This document shows, in pieces, positions 24,715 through 39,146 of a stretch of 64,000 nucleotides of DNA (its first letter is position 1; every line of letters starts with the position of its first letter). Origin of the DNA: Chondrilla cf. caribensis. Its lineage: Eukaryota > Porifera > Demospongiae > Chondrillida > Chondrillidae. Under the pieces are notes generated by a model that searched no databases, had not been told where the DNA came from, and saw only the letters and a list, made by a program, of their open reading frames with translations. The stretch covers positions 1 to 64,000 of the forward strand of contig OZ026561.1 of NCBI GenBank assembly GCA_964020155.1. The letters are read 5' to 3'. Made by a program: the position numbers and the translations under genes.

Positions 24715-24903
24715 TTTATCTTCATGTACTTGGGAGATTGGGCGTTTATAGTGATGTCGAACACTTTCTCTTTAGATTGGAATCCTTAAAATCAGTCAAA
24801 TGTCTACGTTCGTTGATAATGCAACGAACCGCAAGAATGTAATCTGGTCACTTCCGATTTTACGGAACGTGTACGACACGACACTAAACGCACATTCTTA
24901 TCT
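24715..24903. promoter_or_regulatory. Putative bidirectional promoter
   Basis: Only 189 bp separate the start codons of the minus-strand membrane-protein gene and the plus-strand sulfotransferase-like gene. Both promoters and 5' untranslated regions must fit here or inside the genes. No TATA box is obvious. Confidence 0.45.
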
Positions 24904-25926
24904 ATGGTGAGGCTGTCCAAGAAGAAGACCTTTTTTGCTCTGTGCTTGGTGTCATTTTTGATTTCCGCCTTCGTTTTGAATCGCAGAGGTGTGGATGAAG
25001 TGATACCTCTAACTCCTCCTATATCTGCTGCCTCTTCATCAGCGCAGTACAAAGTGAAGACGAGTGATTCGCAGTTTCTATTGTCACTTAGGTCTACACC
25101 TCTTATCAAAGAGGCGGCGTCTCCTAAATTGGAGGACAATTTTTGTACACCATCGAGCCATTCTGTTGTGTTTCTTATGAGAATAGCGAAATGTGCCAGT
25201 ACGTCTTTAGTAGAGCTCGTGAATTCCTTATCGAAAAGAAACAAATTCATGTTTGTGTTCAACAGAAGCGGAGCCTATAACTGGAAGCAGGAGGAGATCA
25301 TGCAGGTGTCTGAAGTGTGTTCTAGGAAACTAGCCCGCTCCCAGGAGTTGAAGGAATTTAATGTGAAGGAGCTTGTGGTCTATGCGAGACACTTGTATTT
25401 CACTGACTTCAGATCCCTCGAATACACCTACATTACGTTTGTTCGAGATCCCGTGTCTAGGGTTGCGTCGTCTTATTTTTACTATCATTTTAGCCATAAA
25501 CCGGGGATCCGACAGTTGATTCCCCCTCAGCATAGAGGAGAAAACCTATTGGATTGTGTGAGGTTCAACCATGATGGCTGTGTGGCTAATCTCATGACCA
25601 AGTACTTCTGTGGACATGACCATTTTTGTGGTAGTGGCAGTCCAGAGGCTGTGAGTAGAGCCAAAGAGAACATGAAAAACAAATTCATTGTTATTGGTGT
25701 CATGGAAATGATGAAATCCTCCATGGATCTCCTGCGGCTGCTCCTGCCAGCTGTGTTCGATGGAACATCCGACTTACCAGAGTTGAACGCTAATGATGTA
25801 CACCACGACCTGACAGAGGAAGAACAGTACATGATCAGAATAATGAACATGGCAGATTACCAGGTGTATTATTTCGCTATTGATTTACTCAATGAACAAC
25901 TCTCCCACTGCAGTATCACCACATAA
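24904..25926 (+). CDS. Heparan sulfate/uronyl 2-O-sulfotransferase-like enzyme
   Basis: A single uninterrupted frame of 340 residues. A short basic N-terminus (MVRLSKKK) and one hydrophobic segment (about residues 9-25) mark a type II Golgi membrane protein. The PAPS-binding 5'-phosphosulfate loop is seen as RIAKCASTSLVELV (about residue 97) and the 3'-phosphate loop as TFVRDPVSRVASSYFYYHF (about residue 178). This arrangement, with later cysteines in CVANLMTKYFCG, fits the Sulfotransfer_2 group of HS2ST1 and UST, which place sulfate on uronic acid of glycosaminoglycans. Which sugar is used cannot be told from sequence. The absence of introns is unusual among its neighbours and may reflect retroposition or intron loss. 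Confidence 0.85.
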   Translation: MVRLSKKKTFFALCLVSFLISAFVLNRRGVDEVIPLTPPISAASSSAQYKVKTSDSQFLLSLRSTPLIKEAASPKLEDNFCTPSSHSVVFLMRIAKCASTSLVELVNSLSKRNKFMFVFNRSGAYNWKQEEIMQVSEVCSRKLARSQELKEFNVKELVVYARHLYFTDFRSLEYTYITFVRDPVSRVASSYFYYHFSHKPGIRQLIPPQHRGENLLDCVRFNHDGCVANLMTKYFCGHDHFCGSGSPEAVSRAKENMKNKFIVIGVMEMMKSSMDLLRLLLPAVFDGTSDLPELNANDVHHDLTEEEQYMIRIMNMADYQVYYFAIDLLNEQLSHCSITT

Positions 25927-26139
25927 CCTCCTTTCTCCCTGTTCGTGTGTTTGTATACTGACTGTTCAGTGTGTTGTTTATCGAGTTGTTTATCAAGTTG
26001 TTTATCAAGTGTTTTTTAGTTCAAAATTCACTATCCATTAATTGCAATAAATGAATACTACACACTTCAATATACAATGATTTGACTGTAATGACAACAA
26101 CAGCAATAAGCAGTGATGTTAGTTCCTGGTTGTATATAG

Positions 26140-29918
<3,779 letters not shown>

Positions 29919-30177
29919 TTTCTACGCTCTACGCTGACTTAGATCACGTGATTCACTGGGCGGGTCTTAGGATCACGTGAACATTTTTATGCTGTGGGAG
30001 TGTCTACTGTGGCACGACCTCGTGACGTTATTGGTCAGTGCTCGGGACACTGTCCAAACACAAGGTCAGGGATACTAATAGAACAATCGTCTAGGGTTTT
30101 TGGTATTCACGGTATTTTGTGAGGGATTGCAACATAATATTATTATAATATTCGAATTATCAACGTGAGCTCGAATA
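29919..30177. promoter_or_regulatory. Putative shared SDHA/GST-1 promoter region
   Basis: These 259 bp lie between divergent start codons. They contain two atcacgtga-type E-box elements (about 29943 and 29971) on the SDHA side. The GST side has an AT-rich stretch (aatattattataatatt) just before the ATG. Confidence 0.45.
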
Positions 30178-31115
30178 ATGCCAAGTTACAAGTTGTACTA
30201 CTTTCCTGGTCACGGAAGAGGCGAGCTTATTCGATTCCTCTTCGCCCAAGCAGGAGTAGATTACGAAGATATTCGCATTAAGGGTGAAGATTGGGGAAAG
30301 ACATACAAAGAGAGTGAGTTTCATAACCTCCGATCAGTAGGACTGTCCACATCCCGAGTTACCTGGGATCACTTGCTTTGTAGAGTCTCCATTCGGCTGC
30401 ATGCCTTATTTGGAAGAGGACGGTAAGCCCCTCTCTGGAAGCTTCGTCTGCGCTCGGTATTTGGCGGAAAAGTACGGTTAGTCCTAACTGGTCTCGTCGG
30501 GGGATTCGCCTGTTAGTGAATACCCCACGTTTCCTTTCTAAAGGTCTTGCTGGAGATGATGCATTCCAGAATGCAGAAATCGCTAGTGTAGGAGATGCTA
30601 TCAATGACTTGGGCGGGGACATCGCCAAAGTTTTCTTTGAAAAGGACGAAACTAAAAAAGTAACCGGTCTATGATGCATTAAGTGACTGTGTTTGGATTC
30701 CCAGTCTGCTGGAGTCTAGTTCTTCAAGATTGACTGTTTGTTGTGGTACTTGTGTAGGCCGAACTAGTCAAAGACCTGAAGGAAGTCAAACTCCCCATGA
30801 GGTTCAAGTACCTCCAAAGACAGGCTGAGAAGTTTGACCAGTATTTCTTTGGTAAGGTGAGTTCCTCCTCATCTTTGTTGTCACTGATGATTGATCAGTA
30901 AGTGTTGATGTAATGATTTGTCTTCTTCACCCTGCCAGCTCACTTGGGTGGACCTTGCTTTCTTTCTGATCATTGATATGACTCTGAAGCACAACCCAAC
31001 TGCTGTTGCTGTTGATGACTTTCCCAAGCTCAAAGCTATCATGACCAAAGTCCCAGAACTGCCCAACATCAAAGCATGGATTGAAAAGAGGCCAAAGTCT
31101 GATGCAAACTATTAA
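30178..31115 (+). CDS. Sigma-class glutathione S-transferase, copy 1
   Basis: Five exons, 30178-30313, 30384-30476, 30544-30659, 30759-30856 and 30939-31115, join in frame to about 205 residues. The product would conjugate glutathione to electrophiles, or act as a prostaglandin-D-synthase-like isomerase, in the cytosol. The N-terminal thioredoxin-like half begins [20 protein letters not shown], with the catalytic Tyr in YYF, then [17 protein letters not shown] and [13 protein letters not shown] for the glutathione site. The helical half ends with LTWVDLAFF and [11 protein letters not shown]. Its helix-4 segment reads [16 protein letters not shown] and lacks the YK of the other copies. Introns are almost identical to those of copies 2-5. 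Length and motifs are typical of sigma GSTs. Confidence 0.92.
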
Positions 31116-31419
31116 ATTTTGTATTGTAATTAGGAAACAATATAAAGTAGACATTGAATGCCATAGAGCAGGACACAAGTACAATGCAGTACTGAAATAC
31201 ATATTGCAATGTTCATTAATCTCTCATGTGTATGGTTGATAATACCATTAGCAGGGTGGAGCTTATATTGTGACGTCATCAGTCAGCTCTCGGAACGTTG
31301 CCAAATGTACGTAGGTCTATACAGATATAGAGCGACCACGTCTGAGGTCAGTCACCTTCCACGATAACGCAACGTTGTCAATTCGAAGAATTAATTAAAT
31401 ATATAGCAAAGTTTAAACG

Positions 31420-32343
31420 ATGCCAAGTTACAAGTTGTACTACTTTCCTGCTCGCGGAGGAGGCGAGCTTATTCGATTCGTCTTCGCTCAAGCAGGAGTA
31501 GATTACGAAGATATTCGCATTAAGGGTGAAGATTGGGGAAAGACATACAAAGAGAGTGAGTTTCATAACCTCCGATCAGTAGGACTGTCCACATCCCGAG
31601 TTACCTGGGATCACTTACTTTGTAGAGTCTCCATTCGGTTGCATGCCTTATTTGGAAGAGGACGGTAAGCCCCTCTCTGGAAGCTTCGTCTGCGCTCGGT
31701 ATTTGGCGGAGAAGTACGGTTAGTCCTAACTGGTCTCGTCGGGGGATTCGCCTGTTAGTGAATACCCCACGTTTCCTTTCTAAAGGTCTTGCTGGAGATG
31801 ATGCATTCCAGAATGCAGAAATCGCTAGTGTAGGAGATGCTATCAATGACTTGGTCCAGGACGTTTACAAGCCTTTTTTCGAAAAGGACGAAGGCAAAAA
31901 AGTAACCGGTCTATGATGCATTAAGTGACTGTGTTTGGATTCCCAGTCTGCTGGAGTCTAGTTCTTCAAGATTGACTGTTTGTTGTGGTACTTGTGTAGG
32001 CCGAACTAGTCAAAGACCTGAAGGAAGTCAAACTCCCCATGAGGTTCAAGTACCTCCAAAGACAGGCTGAGAAGTTTGACCAGTATTTCTTTGGTAAGGT
32101 GAGTTCCTCATCTTCGTTGTCACCGATGATTGATCAGTAAGTGTTGATTGTAATCATTTGTCTTCTTCACCCTGCCAGCTCACTTGGGTGGACCTTGCTT
32201 TCTTTCTGATCACGGATATGATTCTGAAGCAAAACCCAACTGCTGTTGATGACTTTCCCAAGCTCAAAGCTATCATGACCAAAGTCCCAGAACTGCCCAA
32301 CATCAAAGCATGGATTGAAAAGAGACCACAAACTGACTTTTAG
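31420..32343 (+). CDS. Sigma-class glutathione S-transferase, copy 2
   Basis: It has the same five-exon plan as copy 1, with near-identical introns. The loop after the catalytic YYF reads [13 protein letters not shown], so the usually conserved Arg of the GRG motif is Gly here. Helix 4 reads [16 protein letters not shown]. The C-terminus ends KRPQTDF instead of the KSDANY ending of copies 1 and 4. It lies 304 bp after copy 1; the upstream stretch (for example 31310-31410) recurs before copy 5. The frame appears intact. Confidence 0.9.
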
Positions 32344-32617
32344 TTCATTTACTAAACCTTGGGACCAGTACAAGTGGACATTATTGCAGTAGATTTGTCA
32401 GATGTGTATGATCAAATCGTCTTAATTGTAATTATGATTACCTAGCATGTAGTACTAACACGAAGATCTATACCAGTAGCCTAGGAGTTAGGTGTAGGAG
32501 TGGTCTGCATGCATGGGAGTGATTTGCTTGCACGCAAAAATTCACGGCTGTTACAGTAACTATTATGACGTAAATCACGTGTTCTTATAAGTGCTGGGGT
32601 GTGTTAGATTTAGAAGG

Positions 32618-33541
32618 ATGCCAAGTTACAAGTTGTACTACTTTCCTATTTACGGAAGAGGCGAGCTTATTCGATTCCTCTTCGCCCAAGCAGGAGTAGA
32701 TTATGAAGATATTCGCATTAAGGGTGAAGATTGGGGAAAGACATACAAAGAGAGTGAGTTTCATAACCTCCGATCAGTAGGACTGTCCACATCCCGAGTT
32801 ACCTGGGATCACTTGCTTTGTAGAGTCTCCATTCGGTTGCATGCCTTATTTGGAAGAGGACGGTAAGGCTCTCTCTGGAAGCTCCGTCTGCGCTCGGTAT
32901 TTGGCGGAGAAGTACGGTTAGTCCTAACTGGTCTCGTCGGGGGATTCGCCTGTTAGTGAATACCTCACGTTTCCTTTCTAAAGGTCTTGCTGGAGATGAT
33001 GCATTCCAGAATGCAGAAATCGCTAGTGTAGGAGATGCTATCGATGACTTGGTCCAGGACGTTTACAAGCCTTTTTTCGAAAAGGACGAAGGCAAAAAAG
33101 TAACCGGTCTATGATGCATTAAGTGACTGTGTTTGGATTCCCAGTCTGCTGGAGTCTAGTTCTTCAAGATTGACTGTTTGTTGTGGTACTTGTGTAGGCC
33201 GAACTAGTCAAAGACCTGAAGGAAGTCAAACTCCCCATGAGGTTCAAGTACCTCCAAAGACAGGCTGAGAAGTTTGACCAGTATTTCTTTGGTAAGGTGA
33301 GTTCCTCATCTTCGTTGTCACCGATGATTGATCAGTAAGTGTTGATTGTAATCATTTGTCTTCTTCACCCTGCCAGCTCACTTGGGTGGACTTTGCTTTC
33401 TTTCTGATCACTGATATGATTCTGAAGCAAAACCCAACTGCTGTTGATGACTTTCCCAAGCTCAAAGCTATCATGACCAAAGTCCCAGAACTGCCCAACA
33501 TCAAAGCATGGATTGAAAAGAGACCACAAACTGACTTTTAG
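32618..33541 (+). CDS. Sigma-class glutathione S-transferase, copy 3
   Basis: It has the same gene structure. The start is placed at the MPSYKLYYF methionine; an in-frame ATG nine codons upstream (32591) would add MLGCVRFRR, which homologues lack. The active-site loop reads [13 protein letters not shown] and helix 4 [16 protein letters not shown]. The glutathione-site strand reads [12 protein letters not shown], with Ser replacing the Phe of copies 1, 2 and 4. The last exon reads WVDFAFF where the others have WVDLAFF. Its upstream and downstream flanks are near-copies of those between copies 3 and 4. Confidence 0.9.
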
Positions 33542-33815
33542 TTCATTTACTAAACCTTGGGACCAGTACAAGTGGACATTATTGCAGTAGATTTGTCAGA
33601 TGTGTATGATCAAATCGTCTTAATTGTAATTATGATTACCTAGCATGTAGTACTAACACGAAGATCTATACCAGTAGCCTAGGAGTTAGGTGTAGGAGTG
33701 GTCTGCATGCATGGGAGTGATTTGCTTGCACGCAAAAATTCACGGCTGTTACAGTAACTATTATGACGTAAATCACGTGTTCTTATAAGTGCTAGGGTGT
33801 GTTAGTTTTAGAAGG

Positions 33816-34750
33816 ATGCCAAGTTACAAGTTGTACTACTTTCCTATTTACGGAAGAGGCGAGCTTATTCGATTCCTCTTCGCCCAAGCAGGAGTAGATT
33901 ACGAAGATATTCGCATTAAGGTTGAAGATTGGGGAAAGACATACAAAGAGAGTGAGTTTCATAACCTCCGATCAGTAGGACTGTCCACATCCCGAGTTAC
34001 CTGGGATCACTTGCTTTGTAGAGTCTCCATTCGGCTACATGCCTTATTTGGAAGAGGACGGTAAGACCCTCTCTGGAAGCTTCGTCTGCGCTCGGTATTT
34101 GGCGGAGAAGTACGGTTAGTCCTAACTGGTCTCGTCGGGGGATTCACCTGTTAGTGAATACCCCACGTTTCCTTTCTAAAGGTCTTGCTGGAGATGATGC
34201 ATTCCAGAATGCAGAAATCGCTAGTGTAGGAGATGCTATCAATGACTTGGTCCAGGACATTTACAAGGTGTTTTTCTATGAAAAGGACGAAGGCAAAAAA
34301 GTAACCGGTCTACGATGCATTAAGTGACTGTGTTTGGATTCCCAGTCTGCTGGAGTCTAGTTCTTCAAGATTGACTGTTTGTTGTGGTACTTGTGTAGGC
34401 CGAACTAGTCAAAGACCTGAAGGAAGTCAAACTCCCCATGAGGTTCAAGTACCTCCAAAGACAGGCTGAGAAGTTTGACCAGTATTTCTTTGGTAAGGTG
34501 AGTTCCTCCTCATCTTTGTTGTCACTGATGATTGATCAGTAAGTGTTGATGTAATGATTTGTCTTCTTCACCCTGCCAGCTCACTTGGGTGGACCTTGCT
34601 TTCTTTCTGATCACAGATATGATTCTGAAGCAAAACCCAACTGCTGTTGATGACTTCCCCAAGCTCAAAGCTATCATGACCAAAGTCCCAGAACTGCCCA
34701 ACATCAAAGCATGGATTGAAAAGAGACCAAAATCTGACACAAACTATTAA
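33816..34750 (+). CDS. Sigma-class glutathione S-transferase, copy 4
   Basis: It has the same structure and the loop [13 protein letters not shown]. It differs from copy 3 by [21 protein letters not shown] and a one-residue longer helix 4, [17 protein letters not shown]. The C-terminus ends [10 protein letters not shown] (AAATT)n run follows the stop codon, and 3' flanking sequence equal to that after copy 1 is interrupted by the LINE at 34799. The frame appears intact. Confidence 0.9.
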
Positions 34751-34798
34751 ATTTAAATTAAATTAAATTAAATTAAATTTTGTATTGTTATTAGGAAG

Positions 34799-36289
34799 TG
34801 GGGTCGTGTCGGAGATGTTGAAAGCAGGGGGTGAGGTGGTGGTGGAATGGTTGACTGAGGTGTTCAATATGGTATGGAGAATAGGGGTGGCTCCTGAGGA
34901 CTGGAAGAATGCCGTGATAGTACCAGTGTATATAAGAAGGGCAGCAGACTAGACTGTTCGAACTACAGGGGTATCAGCCTAATGAGTATTGTCGGTAAAG
35001 TGTTTGCAAGAGTATTGAATGAGAGGGTGAAGGAAGTGACAGGTGACAAAGTGATGGATGAGCAAGGAGGTTTTAGGTCAGGAAGAGGATGCTGTGACCA
35101 AATCTTCGCAGTTAAACAAATGGTAGAGAAGACCATAGAGAAGGATAGAAAGATGTATATGGCGTTTGTGGATCTAGAGAAGGCGTATGATAATGTGAGC
35201 AGGGAGAAGTTATGGAAAGTGCTGGATGAGTATGGGGTGAAAGGGAAGCTGTTAGGAGCTATTCAGGCATTGTATGTGGATGGTAAGGCAAGGGTGAAAG
35301 TTGGAGGGGTGGAATCGGAACTGTTTGGTGTGCACAGAGGAGTGAGGCAGGGCTGTACCTTATCCCCATGGCTTTTCAATGTGTTTATAGACAGGGTGAC
35401 AAGGGAGGCAAAAAGGCAGTTTCGGAGTGAAGTGAAGTTGTCAACAGGCGATGTAGGTGTACTACTTTTTGCAGATGATATGGTAGTTATGGCAGAATCA
35501 GCAAAAGGGCTTCAGAGTAATCTACAGGTGTTGAGTGATATTTTGAGTAGGTGGGAATTGAAAGTGAACTGGAGAAAGACTAAGATGATGAGGGTGGCAA
35601 AGAAGAGGGAGGAGTGTGAAGTTAAGATCGGAGAGGAGAAAATAGAACAGGTAGATGTAATGAAATATTTGGGGGTGATGATTAGTAGTGATGGGAGTAT
35701 GGATAAGGAAGTGGAAGCAAGGATTGGGATTACAACTCGAGTGCACGTGATTGGAGGGATGAATGAAATGGTGTTGAAGAGGAAAGAACTGAGCAGGAGC
35801 ACCAAGCTAAAGGTAGTGAATGCCACAGTGATGCCTACGTTAATGTATGGATGCGAAACATGGAGCCTGTCAAAGCGGCAGCAATCAAAGATGCAGGCCA
35901 CACAAATGAATGTATTGAGGAGGATCGAAGGAGTGAGTAGATTAGATAGGGTTAGGAATGAGGATGTCAGGGAGAAGCTACAACAGGAAGGTGTTCTGGA
36001 TATGGTGAAGAGCAGACAGGAGAAGTGGAAGATTAGAATGGAGGAGATGAGCCTGGAGAGAACAACCAAGAAGATTTTTGTAGGAGAGATGGAGGGAAAA
36101 AGACCAAGAGGAAGACCTAGATTGAAGTGGACTGACAATTTTAAAGATTCATATAGATAGGCATTGTTCGTATTATCCTTATTTATCATTATATAACCTG
36201 CTTTGAGCTTTTTTATTACAATTCTGTACTTAGGGATGACCTCCAGTATTGGAGAAACATCCAGTGAGGAATGATGATGATGATGATGA
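34799..36289 (+). mobile_element. 5'-truncated LINE (non-LTR retrotransposon) with TGA-repeat tail
   Basis: The insertion is bounded by the direct repeat tattaggaag at 34789-34798 and 36290-36299; the last base may be shared with the tail. The uninterrupted equivalent, aattaggaaacaatataaag, stands downstream of GST copy 1 near 31129. The 3' end is a (gat)n run, typical of LINEs with microsatellite tails. The 5' endonuclease region is missing, as usual for target-primed insertions. Confidence 0.9.
34982..36160 (+). CDS. LINE reverse transcriptase, 5'-truncated
   Basis: An open frame of 392 residues covers most of a reverse transcriptase. Motifs in order are GGFRSGRGCCDQIF, AFVDLEKAYDNVSREKLW, GVRQGCTLSPWLFNVFID, the catalytic VLLFADDMVVMAES, and MKYLGVMISSDG in the thumb. 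A C-terminal region follows (TLMYGCETWSLSKRQ, then GKRPRGRPRLKW). The sequence upstream (34799-34981) continues the domain with a likely frame change near 34925, so the element cannot be autonomous. I cannot assign the LINE clade from the sequence alone. Confidence 0.85.
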   Translation: MSIVGKVFARVLNERVKEVTGDKVMDEQGGFRSGRGCCDQIFAVKQMVEKTIEKDRKMYMAFVDLEKAYDNVSREKLWKVLDEYGVKGKLLGAIQALYVDGKARVKVGGVESELFGVHRGVRQGCTLSPWLFNVFIDRVTREAKRQFRSEVKLSTGDVGVLLFADDMVVMAESAKGLQSNLQVLSDILSRWELKVNWRKTKMMRVAKKREECEVKIGEEKIEQVDVMKYLGVMISSDGSMDKEVEARIGITTRVHVIGGMNEMVLKRKELSRSTKLKVVNATVMPTLMYGCETWSLSKRQQSKMQATQMNVLRRIEGVSRLDRVRNEDVREKLQQEGVLDMVKSRQEKWKIRMEEMSLERTTKKIFVGEMEGKRPRGRPRLKWTDNFKDSYR

Positions 36290-36467
36290 TATTAGGAAGC
36301 AATATAAAGTAGACATGAATGCCATAGAGCAGGACACAAGTACAATGCAGTACTGAAATACATATTGCAATGTTCATTAATCTCTCATGTGTATGGTTGA
36401 TAATACCATTAGCAGGGTGGAGCTTATATTGTGACGTCATCATGTACGTAGGTCTATACAGATATAG

Positions 36468-37859
36468 TACTAGTGATGAGGTTGTCCCTGGTCTGTTGTT
36501 TGCTGATGACACATGCTTACTAGCCTCAGATGAATCAGGGTTGAGAAAGAGTTTGGATGTGTTGATAGAGTGGTGTAGAGTGGGGAGTTCAAATCAATGT
36601 GGCCAAGTCTGGAGTTATGCATGTCCGAAATAAGAAGGTGAAAAGGTGTGATGTAACATATGACATAGATGGCAAGACTATCCCTATGGTTACTTCCTAC
36701 AAATACTTGGGCTGTGTCATTGATGAGCACCTAGATCTGAAGGATATGATAGAGGATAGGGCAGAGGCGGGGAGAAGAGCACTGGGAGCTTGTTTTTCTA
36801 GGTGCCGTGAGGAGATTGGTGATATGACAGTTGGGATTGCTCGGAAGTTGATGGGGTCGTTGGTGGAGTCTACCTTGATGTATGGAGCAGAAATATGGGG
36901 GTGCAGCAGACACTTGGAAGCTATTGAGAAGGTCCAGCTACGTGCCCTCCGTATGTTTTTTGGAGTTGGCACACTTCACCCCAAGACTTCCTTATGGTTT
37001 GAGATGCAGATGTTGCCATTGGTGTGGGAGGCAAGGATGCGGTGTGTCCGGTTCTGGCTGAAGGTGTTGAGTGCTAAGGAGTATGAGGGGAGGTTATTGA
37101 AGAAGATAGTTAGTCATGCTGTGGAGTGTGGTAAGGGGGGTTGGGTGAAGAACGTGGCTAGGTGTACTGATGACTTCGGGTGGAGTGGTATGGAAGTGGA
37201 TGCTGTGAGGAGCCTATCTGACTCAGAGATTCGGGAGATGTTGGTGAGTGTTGCGTGGAGGAATGTTACATCAGTGATGAATAAAGACATGGAGGAGAAA
37301 CCCAAACTGAGGATACTCACAGAGATTGCTGACCTGAAGCTGGAATCGAGATGTGCATTAGTGAAAAAGAAAAGAGAGAGGTCGATGTTGATGAAGTTGA
37401 GAGGAGGAACAGCGGCATTCCAGGTTGAGGTTGGGAGATGGAGAGGGGTGAAAAGAGAGGAGAGAATATGCAAAGAGTGTCAGAGTGGGGAGATAGAAGA
37501 TGTTTGCCACTGGCTGCTGCAATGTCCTGCCTGGGACCACATCAGACAGCCGCTGTTTACAGCTCAAGCATTGAAAGACTTACCCGAAGGGGCAACTCTG
37601 GAGCAACGGACGGCAGCTATTCTATCTATTGCTTGTTCAAACAACTGTATTAGACGATGTATTAGCTCTATGTGGTATGCCCGTTTTAAGATGTAATGTT
37701 CATAACCTATTTCTTATTAATTATATTATTATATTTATTGTTTCTTATGTATGATATCCCAATTGCCATTGTATCTTGTGGAGTGCTACATTGGACCTAT
37801 CCGTGTCCTAGCACCTTATGGTGTGGTGCACGTTAATAATATTGATTGATTGATTGATT
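36468..37859 (+). mobile_element. 5'-truncated LINE of a second family with TTGA-repeat tail
   Basis: It sits 168 bp after the first LINE, in the same GST flank. Short direct repeats gatatag lie at 36461-36467 and 37860-37866, and the empty site stands at about 31320 downstream of GST copy 1. The tail is (attg)n. The encoded protein and tail match the decayed element at 40430-42262, so both belong to one family. Confidence 0.88.
36479..37696 (+). pseudogene. LINE reverse transcriptase 3' part, frameshifted
   Basis: The frame starts DEVVPGLLFADDTCLLASDE, the catalytic FADD motif, and shifts frame near 36590. It then runs open for about 365 residues with SYKYLGCVIDEHLDL, LVESTLMYGAEIWG and VQLRALRMFFGVGTLHPK. 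Its C-terminal zinc-knuckle-like stretch has CKECQSGEIEDVCHWLLQCP. Loss of the 5' half and the frameshift make it dead on arrival or early decayed. Confidence 0.82.
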
Positions 37860-37946
37860 GATATAGAGCGACCACATCTGAGGTCAGTCACCTTCCACGA
37901 TAAAGCAACGTTTTAAATTCGAAGAATTAATAGCAAAGTTTAAACG

Positions 37947-38868
37947 ATGCCAAGTTACAAGTTGTACTACTTTCCTGGTGAAGGAAGAGGCGAGCTTATT
38001 CGATTCGTCTTCGCCCAAGCAGGAGTAGATTACGAAGATATTCGCATTAAGCCTGAAGATTGGGGAAAGACATACAAAGAGAGTGAGTTTCATAACCTCC
38101 GATCAGTAGGACTGTCCACATCCCGAGTTACCTGGGATCACTTGCTTTGTAGAGTCTCCATTCGGCTGCATGCCTTATTTGGAAGAGGACGGTAAGGCTC
38201 TCTCTGGAAGAGACGTCTGCGCTCGGTATTTGGCGGAGAAGTACGGTTAGTCCTAACTGGTCTCGTCGGGGGATTCGCCTGTTAGTGAATACCCCACGTT
38301 TCCTTTCTAAAGGTCTTGCTGGAGATGATGCATTCCAGAATGCAGAAATCGCTAGTGTAGGAGATGCTATCAATGACTTGGGCCAGGACTTTTACAAGGC
38401 GTTTTTCTATGAAAAGGACGAAGGCAGAAAAGTAACCGGTCTACGATGTATGAATGTGTTTGGATTCCCAGTCTGCTTGGGTCTAGTTCTTCAAGATTGA
38501 CTGTTTGTTGTGGTACTTGTGTAGGCCGAACTAGTCAAAGACCTGAAGGAAGTCAAACTCCCCATGAGGTTCAAGTACCTCCAAAGACAGGCTGAGAAGT
38601 TTGACCAGTATTTCTTTGGTAAGGTGAGTTCCTCATCTTTGTTGTCACTGATGATTGATCAGTAAGTGTTGATTGTAATGATTTGTCTTCTTCACCCTGC
38701 CAGCTCACTTGGGTGGACCTTGCTTTCTTTCTGATCACTGATATGATTCTGAAGCAAAACCCAACTGCTATTGATGACTTCCCCAAGCTCAAAGCTATCA
38801 TGACCAAAGTCCCAGAACTGCCCAACATTAAAGCATGGATTGAAAAGAGACCACAGACTGGCTTTTAG
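37947..38868 (+). CDS. Sigma-class glutathione S-transferase, copy 5
   Basis: The same five exons and near-identical introns as the other copies. The loop after the catalytic Tyr is [13 protein letters not shown], and the second exon gives IRIKPEDWG. The glutathione-binding strand reads [12 protein letters not shown], so the Ser that normally contacts the glutathione gamma-glutamyl group is Arg and the next residue Asp, an unusual change in the G-site. Helix 4 reads [17 protein letters not shown]. The C-terminus ends KRPQTGF. The upstream flank matches that of copy 2, so the copy 4-copy 5 pair mirrors the copy 1-copy 2 pair with two LINEs added between. Confidence 0.88.
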
Positions 38869-39108
38869 TTCACTCGCTAAATCTTAGGACCATGCAGTAC
38901 AAGTGGACATTATCACAGTAGATTCATTAGTTACATATAATCAGATAGTTGTCGTGCTTTGGACTGAATGACAGTCCTGATATCATCAACATTATGTAGC
39001 AATCCACACTTAATTCAAAGTGAATGTTTTTGGGGGTAAGCCTGAACAAACCCCATTTGTTGTATGGTTAAGGGGAGGATCAAAGGGCAAAACTGTGCAT
39101 TTGCTTCT

Positions 39109-39146
39109 GATACTGCACACTTTTGTGACCGCAAGTGTGCAGTATC
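39109..39146. repeat. 14-bp perfect inverted repeat
   Basis: The arms gatactgcacactt (39109-39122) and aagtgtgcagtatc (39133-39146) pair perfectly around a 10-base loop. Confidence 0.85.

Noticed and set aside
32591..32617. Upstream ATG for GST copies 3 and 4
   Set aside because: It would add nine residues not found in other copies or in the family; the MPSYKLYYF start is shared by all five.
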